6,977 bases of DNA from Planctomycetota bacterium (GTDB taxonomy: Bacteria; Planctomycetota; Phycisphaerae; UBA1845; CAIVHJ01): assembly GCA_022565195.1 (NCBI GenBank), contig JADFJZ010000071.1:1-6977 (forward strand), read 5' to 3'. A model generated the notes under the pieces. The model had not been told where the DNA came from. It made no database searches and saw only the letters and a program-made list of their open reading frames with translations. Both the position numbers and the translations under genes were made by a program. Numbering within the stretch: the first letter of the stretch is position 1; each line of letters begins with the position of its first letter. Below, in pieces: positions 1 through 6,534 of the stretch.

Positions 1-1
1 T

Positions 2-364
2 CAAGTCAAGATCCTCCGCGTCGATCCCGTCGATCGCAAGATCGGCCTGAGCAAGAAGCGTGCGGAGTGGGCCGCTGAAGATGCCGAGAGTGAGGATGCG
101 ATGGACGCGCAGGCCGCCAAGAAGGAGCGTCGCGGCGGCCTGGTGGGATCCGCCGAAATCGGTACGGATCTGATCTCGCGCGAATTGCTGAACAAGCCAG
201 AACCGGAGTCGGGCGGCGAATCCTCTGATGCCGAATCACCCGCAGTCGCCGACCCCGCGCCCAAAGCCGCTCCGGAAGCCAAAGTCGAACCCGAAGCTGC
301 CGTGGAATCCGAAGCCGAAGCTACCACGGAATCCGATAACAATGCCGGAGATCAAACGGCGTAG
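2..364 (+). CDS. rpsA: 30S ribosomal protein S1, C-terminal part (5' end outside window)
   Basis: The frame is open from the window edge to a TAG stop at 362-364, giving the last 120 residues of the protein. The first ~19 residues (VKILRVDPVDRKIGLSKKR) match the final strand of an S1 RNA-binding domain, where 'dp..rkIgLSkK' is the family signature. S1 helps the 30S subunit bind and unfold mRNA leaders. After the domain comes a charged linker, a short stretch that may form a helix (GSAEIGTDLISRELLN), and then about 55 residues of low-complexity acidic Ala/Pro/Glu/Ser sequence with repeated EA and EP units. This tail is probably disordered. The nearest alternative is another multi-S1-domain protein, because only the end of one domain is visible. 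The sigma gene follows 94 bases downstream on the same strand, and no convincing terminator lies between them. Confidence 0.72.
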   Translation, partial: QVKILRVDPVDRKIGLSKKRAEWAAEDAESEDAMDAQAAKKERRGGLVGSAEIGTDLISRELLNKPEPESGGESSDAESPAVADPAPKAAPEAKVEPEAAVESEAEATTESDNNAGDQTA

Positions 365-458
365 CTCCGGGGCCTGGAATGGAGGGTCGTTTTTGCCTGC
401 CGGCGCCTCGGGCCGGTGTGGTCCGGTTAAGCGGCGCTAATCAAGCCGCCGGCTGGAG

Positions 459-1406
459 ATGTCGATTAAGATTCCGTCGTTGTCCTTGTGTGGCATGCTC
501 GAACGGAAGGGGCGCCCAGTCATCGCTGTCGAAGCCGGTTTACAACACTACCTCAAGCAGATCAACGAGGCGCCTCTGCTCACGCCCGAGGAAGAACGGG
601 AGTTGGGCGAGACCATCCAGCGATCGATCGAGCTCGACGAGCTCTTCGGCGAAGGAAAGGCGACGCTGGCCGAGAAAGAGGAAGCCGAAGCGGAATCGCA
701 GCGCGCCCGTGATCGAATGATCCGATCCAATCTGCGACTCGTCGTCAACATCGCCAAGAATTATGCCAATCGCGGCATGCCGCTCAGCGACCTCATCGAG
801 GAGGGCAATCTCGGATTGCTTCGCGCGGTCGAGGGCTTCGATCCCGATCAGGGCACGCGCTTCAGCACCTATGGATCCTGGTGGATCAAGCAGGCCATCA
901 AACGCGCGTTGATCAACGCGGTGCAACCGATCCACATTCCCGCCTACATGGTGGACATGATCGCGCGCTTCAAACAGGCCCAGGAAACATTCATCGGGCG
1001 GGAGGGCCGGCAGCCGGATCTCAAGGAGCTGGCCGTCGAAATGAGCATCCCCGAACGCAAGGTGCGCATCATCAAGCGGGCCGTCAAGGCCTTCAGCTCA
1101 CCCACTCAGTCGGGAGACGCCGAAACCGGACTGCCCTTGGCAGAGGTTTTGGCGGACACGCGCGGCCCCAAGCCGGGCGATGCCGTTTTCACCAACTCCG
1201 AAAACAAGATGCTGCAACGACTCCTCGATCAGATCGATCCCCGCGAAGCTGAAATCCTCCGACTGCGTTATGGCCTGGAAGAGGGTGAACCCATGACGCT
1301 CAAGGACATCGGCAAGAAGGTCGGCCTGACCCGCGAACGCGTCCGCCAAATCGAGCACGAAGCCCTCCGGCGGCTCAACCAACTCGTCGGCCAGAATCTC
1401 GACTGA
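459..1406 (+). CDS. RNA polymerase sigma-70 family factor, RpoD/SigA-RpoS type
   Basis: This 315-residue factor directs RNA polymerase to promoters. Region 1.2 is about residues 27-58 (GLQHYLKQINEAPLLTPEEE). Region 2 is about 84-153, with core-binding 'LRLVVNIAKNYANRGMPLSDLIEEGNLGLLRAVEGF' features and the -10 recognition and melting segment RFSTYGSWWIKQAIKRAL. Region 3 is about 160-240. Region 4 is about 252-312, with the -35 helix-turn-helix LTRERVRQIEHEALRRL. Region 1.1 is absent, so it is either a short primary factor or a group 2 factor. A Glu/Ala/Lys-rich stretch (about 60-82) separates regions 1.2 and 2.1, where E. coli RpoD has its much larger non-conserved insert. An in-frame TAA at 438-440 limits the start. 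ATG 459 has GGAG directly against it, which is too close to be ideal; ATG 495 is the main alternative, and homology begins only near residue 27. Confidence 0.93.
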   Translation: MSIKIPSLSLCGMLERKGRPVIAVEAGLQHYLKQINEAPLLTPEEERELGETIQRSIELDELFGEGKATLAEKEEAEAESQRARDRMIRSNLRLVVNIAKNYANRGMPLSDLIEEGNLGLLRAVEGFDPDQGTRFSTYGSWWIKQAIKRALINAVQPIHIPAYMVDMIARFKQAQETFIGREGRQPDLKELAVEMSIPERKVRIIKRAVKAFSSPTQSGDAETGLPLAEVLADTRGPKPGDAVFTNSENKMLQRLLDQIDPREAEILRLRYGLEEGEPMTLKDIGKKVGLTRERVRQIEHEALRRLNQLVGQNLD

Positions 1407-1415
1407 TTGCGAACA

Positions 1416-1430
1416 ACGACTTGAAGTCGT
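1416..1430 (+). terminator. Short stem-loop just after the sigma gene; weak terminator candidate
   Basis: ACGACT and AGTCGT form a 6-bp stem with a 3-base loop, 10 bases after the sigma stop codon. No T-run follows, so it does not meet the usual criterion for an intrinsic terminator. It could stabilise the mRNA 3' end or be chance. The stronger 9-bp hairpin at 1541-1566 is the other candidate for ending this transcript and also lacks a T-run on this strand. Confidence 0.22.
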
Positions 1431-1500
1431 CCGCGAACCCCGGATTCAGCGCGCCGCTGGAAAGACGCCACAACGGCGATTCCACCGAATCATCGAGCGC

Positions 1501-1532
1501 AAAAAAATAGGCCCGCCGGGGTGGAGCGGGCC
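1501..1532 (-). terminator. Intrinsic terminator for the minus strand (atp operon and/or small RNA)
   Basis: Read on the minus strand, GGCCCGC and GCGGGCC form a perfect 7-bp GC-rich stem (1526-1532 with 1510-1516) around a 9-base loop. TA and then seven T (1507-1501) follow, the classic Rho-independent layout. It lies about 280 bases past the atpC stop and is the only T-tailed hairpin I found between atpC and the sigma gene. It should therefore end both atp read-through transcripts and any RNA started at the promoter at 1657-1685. On the plus strand the A-run precedes the stem, so it is not a terminator in that direction. Confidence 0.8.
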
Positions 1533-1540
1533 TTGGGGGA

Positions 1541-1566
1541 ATCGGTCCCCGGGGTGAGGGACCGAT
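1541..1566 (-). other. Perfect 9-bp hairpin within the candidate small RNA
   Basis: On the minus strand ATCGGTCCC pairs with GGGACCGAT around the loop TCACCCCG. It stands only 8 bases upstream of the terminator hairpin, whose loop is almost the same (TCCACCCCG). No T-run follows it in either direction. It is most simply a structural or target-binding domain of the small RNA. On the plus strand it could help end sigma-gene transcription. Confidence 0.6.
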
Positions 1567-1656
1567 GAGTGGGTGAATCAGCTTCGCATTCTGTTTCGCG
1601 TGTTTTCGGCTGTCAGAGCCAAACGACAGGACAAGAATCAATCCTTATGCAGGCCA

Positions 1657-1685
1657 ATTCTACACGTGTATCGCTCGCATGTCAA
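1657..1685 (-). promoter_or_regulatory. Sigma-70-type promoter with no protein gene downstream
   Basis: Read on the minus strand, a perfect -35 TTGACA (1685-1680) is separated by exactly 17 bases from TAGAAT (1662-1657), which has one mismatch to the -10 consensus TATAAT. The predicted start is G1650 or A1648. It lies 128 bases beyond the atpC stop and points away from the operon towards the 3' end of the sigma gene, so no minus-strand protein gene is downstream. It is the best promoter match I saw in the window. Confidence 0.65.
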
Positions 1686-1813
1686 TAGCGATTGTCCAGC
1701 TCCCCTGAGCCCGTAACTCTTTAGGATGTAATTCCTTATGACGGCTACTGCGCATTGTGTAGCACCTTTCAACGGTACAATCACGACTGCGCCATGTGTG
1801 GGGTCTGTTCTGA
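1686..1813 (-). other. atpC 3' untranslated region; no gene seen
   Basis: This is the rest of the convergent gap between the small-RNA promoter and the atpC stop. I see no coding frame and no T-tailed hairpin. There is a modest stem GCTAC/GTAGC (1744-1748 with 1759-1763, 10-base loop). There is also a degenerate 16-base direct repeat starting ACTGCGC at 1747 and 1786, with 13 of 16 bases matching. Neither is strong enough to name. Confidence 0.4.
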
Positions 1814-2218
1814 TCATTTCTTCTTCGCGAGCTTGATCTTGATGCGCGCCCGGCGCTTCATCAACTCACGCCGTTGAGCGTCTTCGAGCGTTCTTTCGCC
1901 AGGCTGCGCCAAGTCTGCCAATTCCTGTTTCGCCTCGGCGGGATCAATATCCTCGGCGGCCAGGGCGCGCTCGGTCAGAATGGTGACTTCGTTACCAATG
2001 ACGTGAGCGAACCCGCCGTCCACGTAAAACCGCTGCGTGCCTTGTTCCGTCGTCACGCGCATCTCGCCGATGCCCAGCTTGCAGAGCAACGGCGCCCGGT
2101 TCAAAAGAATTCCGACTTCGCCGTCATGCGCAGTAAACACCACTTGTTCCGCGTGAACGTCAACCATCGCCGCCTCGGGCGTGATCAACTGACAATGAAA
2201 CGTCTTGTTGCCGGCCAT
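1814..2218 (-). CDS. atpC: ATP synthase F1 epsilon subunit
   Basis: This 134-residue protein is the normal length for epsilon, the central-stalk subunit that binds gamma and the c-ring and can inhibit ATP hydrolysis. The N-terminal beta-sandwich is clear at about residues 5-88: FHCQLITPEAAMVD, then GEVGILLNRAPLL (33-45, family form GEiGILpgHAPLL), then RFYVDGGFAHVIGNEVTIL. The C-terminal helical hairpin (about 92-130) ends in a very basic KRRARIKIKLAKKK tail. The start lies 9 bases after the atpD stop. The Shine-Dalgarno AGGA (2226-2229 on the forward strand) overlaps the atpD TAG and sits 7 bases from the ATG, which implies translational coupling to beta. It is the last gene of the operon. 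Confidence 0.96.
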   Translation of the reverse strand: MAGNKTFHCQLITPEAAMVDVHAEQVVFTAHDGEVGILLNRAPLLCKLGIGEMRVTTEQGTQRFYVDGGFAHVIGNEVTILTERALAAEDIDPAEAKQELADLAQPGERTLEDAQRRELMKRRARIKIKLAKKK

Positions 2219-2227
2219 GATGGTGTC

Positions 2228-3682
<1,455 letters not shown>

Positions 3683-3686
3683 TTAC

Positions 3687-3693
3687 TCACCTC
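3687..3693 (-). promoter_or_regulatory. Strong ribosome binding site of atpD
   Basis: On the minus strand GAGGTGA lies 7 bases before the atpD ATG, directly after the atpG TAA, and is the best Shine-Dalgarno match in the operon. It fits the need for three beta subunits per complex. Its GGTGAG core is exactly complementary to CUCACC in the candidate small RNA (1553-1558). Confidence 0.75.
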
Positions 3694-4569
3694 TTATGAG
3701 ATTGCTTCAACACCGCCGATAATATCAAGCAGTTCCATCGTGATCTGTGTTTGCCGCGCCCGGTTGTAGGTGCGCGTGAGAATCTTGATCATGTCCTTCG
3801 CGGCGTCACTGGCAGCCTTCATCGCCACCATGCGGGCGATTTGCTCGCTGACCGCCGCATCCGTGAAGCACTGAAAAAGCCGCGTGCGCACGCTCGCCGG
3901 AAGAAGTTCCGCCAGAAGCGCCTCGGGCTCCGGCGAGAAATCGTATTGCACGCCGCCCGCACTGCCAGCCGACTCCTCGGTGTCGGCCTGAGCCTGCATG
4001 GGCAGCAATTCAATGACCGTCGGCACTTGCCGGGCGACGGACTGAAATTTCATATACACCACGTACACCGAATCCAACTCCCGCCGGGAGAAACGGTCGA
4101 TGAACTCGTCGGCCAACACTTCGACTTCCTCGAAGCGCACCTTGTCTTCCAAGTGCGTGTAGCTCTTGCGGATTTCGCGGCCAAGAAAGCGGAAGTAGTT
4201 GATGCCTTTCTTGCCGGAGACGTCCAGTTCCATCTCCGAGTTCTTCTCCGACTCTCGAAGACGGTTCAGACCGGCCTCCAGCAGGCGGCCGTTGTAGCCG
4301 CCGCAGAGCCCGCGATTGGAGGTCAGCACCAGCACGCCGCAACGTCCGCTTACCGGCTCGCTGCGCAACAGCGGGTGATCCACGTCGGTTACTTGGCGGG
4401 ACAACTGCGTGACCAATTCAGTGAGTTTCTCAGTATACGGCTGAGTCGCCGTTGCGCGATGCATCGTTTTCTGGAACTTCGCCGTCGCAATCAACTGCAT
4501 GGTGCGCGTGATCTTCTCGATGCCGGTCACGGCCTTGCGGCGTTTGACTAGTGTTTTTGCGTTCGCCAT
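3694..4569 (-). CDS. atpG: ATP synthase F1 gamma subunit (rotor shaft)
   Basis: This 291-residue protein is the central rotor that turns inside alpha3-beta3. The N-terminal helix (residues 1-58: VKRRKAVTGIEKITRTMQLIATAKF) and C-terminal helix (about 235-289: ARMVAMKAASDAAKDMIKIL) are the coiled-coil shaft. Between them is a Rossmann-like domain with the signature LTSNRGLCGGYN (82-93). The length is typical of the family. The start sits 10 bases after a long inverted repeat and has no good Shine-Dalgarno, only GAGAA at a loose distance. atpA, atpD and atpC in the same operon all have clear sites. Gamma is needed at one third the level of alpha and beta, so weak initiation here would make sense, but that is inference. 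Confidence 0.97.
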   Translation of the reverse strand: MANAKTLVKRRKAVTGIEKITRTMQLIATAKFQKTMHRATATQPYTEKLTELVTQLSRQVTDVDHPLLRSEPVSGRCGVLVLTSNRGLCGGYNGRLLEAGLNRLRESEKNSEMELDVSGKKGINYFRFLGREIRKSYTHLEDKVRFEEVEVLADEFIDRFSRRELDSVYVVYMKFQSVARQVPTVIELLPMQAQADTEESAGSAGGVQYDFSPEPEALLAELLPASVRTRLFQCFTDAAVSEQIARMVAMKAASDAAKDMIKILTRTYNRARQTQITMELLDIIGGVEAIS

Positions 4570-4579
4570 TGCAATATTC

Positions 4580-4676
4580 TCAACGAGCCGCAGGCTTCAG
4601 CCTGCGCGACTTTTGAGACCGATTAGCGTTTTCATTCTCTGTACGTTCGCGCGGGCTGAAGCCCGCGGCTCGTTGA
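4580..4676. repeat. REP/BIME-like inverted repeat between atpA and atpG
   Basis: Two 30-base arms (4580-4609 and 4647-4676) are inverted copies matching at 28 of 30 positions, separated by 37 bases. Each arm is also a small hairpin: CGCAGGC-TTCA-GCCTGCG at 4589-4606 and CGCGGGC-TGAA-GCCCGCG at 4650-4667. The two mismatches between arms are an A/T pair in one hairpin and a G/C pair in the other, so both stems stay paired. Two oppositely oriented palindromes joined by a linker are the plan of bimolecular REP (BIME) elements, which RAYT (TnpA-REP) enzymes can move. From memory, 'GAGCCGCGGGCTTCAGCCCGCG'-type units are common as dispersed repeats in such genomes, but this is untested. In atp mRNA it could fold as two short hairpins or one ~30-bp stem ending 10 bases before the atpG ATG. 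Confidence 0.8.
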
Positions 4677-4690
4677 TTCTCCCACTGCGG

Positions 4691-6349
4691 TCATCCACCC
4701 AAGTCGGGTTTGAATTTACCCAACACGTCTTTCAACTGAGCGTCTATTTCGTCGGTGATGTTGCCGGCCTTCCTCAAGGCCTCGACCACTTCCGGGAACT
4801 CGTCGCGGAAGTGTTTCAGCATCGCCTCTTCAAAGGCGGCGATCTGGTTCAAAGCCACGTCGTCCATGAAACCGTTCGAAGCGGCATAGATACTAATCAC
4901 TTGATCGATCACGTCGTACGGTTTGTATTGAGGCTGCTTGAGCAGCTCGACCATGACCCTTCCGCGATCCAATTGCTTTTGCGTGGCGACGTCAAGGTCG
5001 GTGCCCAACTGGGCGAAGGCCTCGAGGTCACGAAAGGCCGCCAGGTCCAGCCGCAACGAGCCGGCGATCTTCTTCATGGCCTTGATTTGAGCGTTGCCGC
5101 CCACGCGCGACACGCTGATGCCGACGTTGACCGCCGGCCGCACGCCCGCGAAGAACAAATCAGGCTCCAGATAGATCTGCCCGTCCGTAATCGAAATCAC
5201 GTTCGTCGGAATATAGGCGGCCACTTCGCCTTCCTGCGTCTCGATGATCGGCAACGCGGTAATCGAGCCGCCCGTTCCGGCTTTGACGCGAAGCTCGTGC
5301 TGATCCTTGTCCGGCATGGCCGCCAGATCATGCTCAGCCTCCTCAAGTCCCGGCACGCCGATGTACGCCTTGCCGTTCACGCCGTCGCAGGTGGAATCGG
5401 GCGCGTTTCGCTTGCAAATGAATCGCTCCTCCGCCAGTTTGCACGCCCGTTCGAGCAGGCGGCTGTGCAGGTAGAACACGTCGCCGGGGTAGGCCTCGCG
5501 CCCGGGCGGGCGACGCAGCAGCAGCGACAACTGGCGATACGATGCGGCTTGCTTGGACAAGTCGTCATAAACCACCAGCGTGTCCTTGCCTTGTTCGTAG
5601 CAGAAATACTCGGCCATGGTGCAGCCGGCATAGGGCGCGATGTATTGCGAGGGTGCGGACGAAGACGCGCCGGCCTGCACGACAATCGTGTAGTCCATAG
5701 CCCCGTATTTCTGGAGCGTCTCGACGACGGCCGCCACGGTCGATTCTTTCTGCCCGATGGCGACGTACACGCAAATGACCCCGTTGCCTTTCTGGTTGAT
5801 GATGGTATCGATGGCGATGGCGGTCTTGCCGGTCTTGCGGTCGCCGATGATCAATTCGCGCTGCCCGCGCCCGATCGGGATCATCGAGTCGATGGCTTTG
5901 ATGCCGGTTTGCATCGGCACGTTCACCGGCTGGCGGCCGGCGATGCCGGTGGCTTTCTTTTCCAGCGGCAGGCGGTGTTGCGTGTCGATCACGCCCTTGC
6001 CGTCCAGCGGATTGCCCAGCGGATCGACGACTCTGCCGAGCAGGGCTTCGCCCACCGGCACGCTCAGCAATTCACCCGTACGCCGAACTTGATCGCCTTC
6101 CTTGATGCCCAGATAGTCGCCCAGGATCACCGCGCCGATCGAATTCTCATCGAGGTTGAACACTTGCCCCGCCGCGCCGTTCTCGAACTCCAGCAGTTCG
6201 CTGGCCATGGCGTTGCTCAGTCCGTAGATCTGGACGATGCCGTCGCCGACCTCCAGCACTTTGCCGATCTCCGCAACGTCGATCTCGCTGCGATACTGCT
6301 CGATCTCTTGCTTGATGACCGACGAAATTTCATCCACTTTGAACTTCAT
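4691..6349 (-). CDS. atpA: ATP synthase F1 alpha subunit, with an internal insertion
   Basis: This 552-residue protein is the non-catalytic nucleotide-binding subunit of alpha3-beta3; E. coli alpha is 513. The N-terminal helix that meets delta begins [16 protein letters not shown]. The barrel domain (about 27-95) contains [14 protein letters not shown]. The P-loop is GDRKTGKT (169-176), with K172 where E. coli has Gln; other bacteria share this change. Later motifs are [11 protein letters not shown] (258-268), the catalytic arginine finger in ISVSRVGG (R415, E. coli R376) and a complete helical C-terminus. The extra length is an insertion of about 38 residues at roughly 303-358, between LHSRLLERA and [11 protein letters not shown], with cysteines at 303, 312 and 321. 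GAAGGA lies 7 bases before the ATG, which supports this start. Confidence 0.98.
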   Translation of the reverse strand: MKFKVDEISSVIKQEIEQYRSEIDVAEIGKVLEVGDGIVQIYGLSNAMASELLEFENGAAGQVFNLDENSIGAVILGDYLGIKEGDQVRRTGELLSVPVGEALLGRVVDPLGNPLDGKGVIDTQHRLPLEKKATGIAGRQPVNVPMQTGIKAIDSMIPIGRGQRELIIGDRKTGKTAIAIDTIINQKGNGVICVYVAIGQKESTVAAVVETLQKYGAMDYTIVVQAGASSSAPSQYIAPYAGCTMAEYFCYEQGKDTLVVYDDLSKQAASYRQLSLLLRRPPGREAYPGDVFYLHSRLLERACKLAEERFICKRNAPDSTCDGVNGKAYIGVPGLEEAEHDLAAMPDKDQHELRVKAGTGGSITALPIIETQEGEVAAYIPTNVISITDGQIYLEPDLFFAGVRPAVNVGISVSRVGGNAQIKAMKKIAGSLRLDLAAFRDLEAFAQLGTDLDVATQKQLDRGRVMVELLKQPQYKPYDVIDQVISIYAASNGFMDDVALNQIAAFEEAMLKHFRDEFPEVVEALRKAGNITDEIDAQLKDVLGKFKPDLGG

Positions 6350-6373
6350 GACACGTTCCTTCGATAAATACTT

Positions 6374-6460
6374 TCACCGCAGAGCATGAAAGAGAAAAGA
6401 GAAAAGAGAAAACAAAGACGCACCTTCGAGAACAGGTCGTTTATTCTTGAATTGACGCAT
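6374..6460 (-). CDS. Possible 28-residue leader ORF upstream of atpA
   Basis: An ATG at 6460 opens 28 codons ending in TGA at 6374, 24 bases before the atpA ATG. It is preceded by repeated AAGGAAG units, the nearest AAGGA about 5 bases from the ATG, an excellent Shine-Dalgarno. The product starts basic (MRQFKNKR) and ends hydrophobic (SLFSLFSFLFHAL), resembling a tiny membrane peptide. Against it, codons 16-24 are simply the polypyrimidine arm of the repeat, which would give Phe/Ser/Leu in any case. If translated, ribosomes would cover the 3' arm of the inverted repeat and melt it, so it could act as a leader controlling alpha. The evidence is position and ribosome binding site only. Confidence 0.25.
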   Translation of the reverse strand: MRQFKNKRPVLEGASLFSLFSFLFHALR

Positions 6461-6525
6461 CGTTTTCCTTCTTCCTTCTTCCTTTTTCTCTTTTCTCTTT
6501 TCTCTTTCTTTGCGATCTCTGCGGT
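6376..6525. repeat. Inverted repeat with purine/pyrimidine heptads between atpH and atpA
   Basis: The outer arms ACCGCAGAG (6376-6384) and CTCTGCGGT (6517-6525) are perfect 9-base inverted copies. Inside them a perfect 24-base inverted pair (6389-6412 with 6484-6507) is built from the heptad AAAAGAG repeated three times, with flanks. The arms enclose 71 bases, including the start of the 28-codon ORF. The CCGCAGAG ends recall, from memory only, a CGCAGAGA-type dispersed repeat seen in many genomes. In atp mRNA the homopurine arm comes first and could pair with the polypyrimidine arm to form a 24-bp helix about 40 bases upstream of the atpA ATG. Confidence 0.78.
6463..6511. repeat. 49-base uninterrupted homopyrimidine/homopurine tract
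   Basis: Every base from 6463 to 6511 on the plus strand is C or T, so the atp mRNA carries 49 consecutive purines here. It combines CTT/CCTT-type repeats (6463-6482) with the TTTTCTC heptads (6484-6507). Read in the mRNA it offers several overlapping AAGGAAG ribosome-binding-like sequences 110-130 bases before atpA. As DNA, such tracts can form triplex (H-DNA) structures. It is strikingly unlike the GC-rich DNA around it. Confidence 0.85.
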
Positions 6526-6534
6526 TAGTATTCT

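Larger units (their letters stand above)
1501..1650 (-). ncRNA. Candidate small RNA between convergent genes, about 150 nt
   Basis: A near-consensus promoter at 1657-1685 should start RNA near G1650 or A1648, and the T-tailed hairpin at 1501-1532 should end it, giving about 150 nt. No credible protein lies inside: the only long frame starts at a poor TTG and runs through the terminator. Visible structure, 5' to 3', is a stem between AUUC(U)UGU (1639-1632) and ACAGAAU near 1588 with one bulge, an inner CUGUC/GACAG hairpin, a perfect 9-bp hairpin at 1541-1566 (loop UCACCCCG), and the terminator hairpin (loop UCCACCCCG). Unpaired stretches are C-rich, as in some small RNAs that bind ribosome binding sites. 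I recognise no known RNA family; it does not look like 6S, SRP RNA, tmRNA or RNase P RNA. It may also be made by processing of the atp mRNA 3' end. Confidence 0.45.

Noticed and set aside
365..458. Possible rpsA terminator or sigma promoter in the 94-base gap
   Set aside because: Small GC stems (CCGGC/GCCGG, GCGGC/GCCGC) are present, but no T-run follows them, and no -35/-10 pair stands out.
1375..1641. 88-codon minus-strand frame through the convergent gap
   Set aside because: It starts at TTG with AAGGA directly adjacent, reads through the T-tailed terminator and into the end of the sigma gene, and its composition reflects the hairpins. A non-coding RNA fits better.
1747..1801. Degenerate 16-base direct repeat (ACTGCGC...GTGT) downstream of atpC
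   Set aside because: There are only two copies with 13 of 16 matches and no symmetry or context; it is compatible with chance.
4597..4635. 12-codon ORF on the minus strand in the atpA-atpG gap
   Set aside because: It is very short, starts in the linker of the repeat and ends inside a hairpin loop; there is no independent support.
5822..5845. Lys in place of Gln in the alpha P-loop (GDRKTGKT)
   Set aside because: The same substitution is known in alpha subunits of other bacteria, and the catalytic Lys and Thr are intact, so it is not unusual.
4499..6367. 622-codon open frame on the plus strand opposite atpA
   Set aside because: It covers the atpA reading frame on the other strand, has no recognisable domain (His/Leu/Arg/Asp-rich shadow composition), and is explained by GC-biased third positions of atpA.
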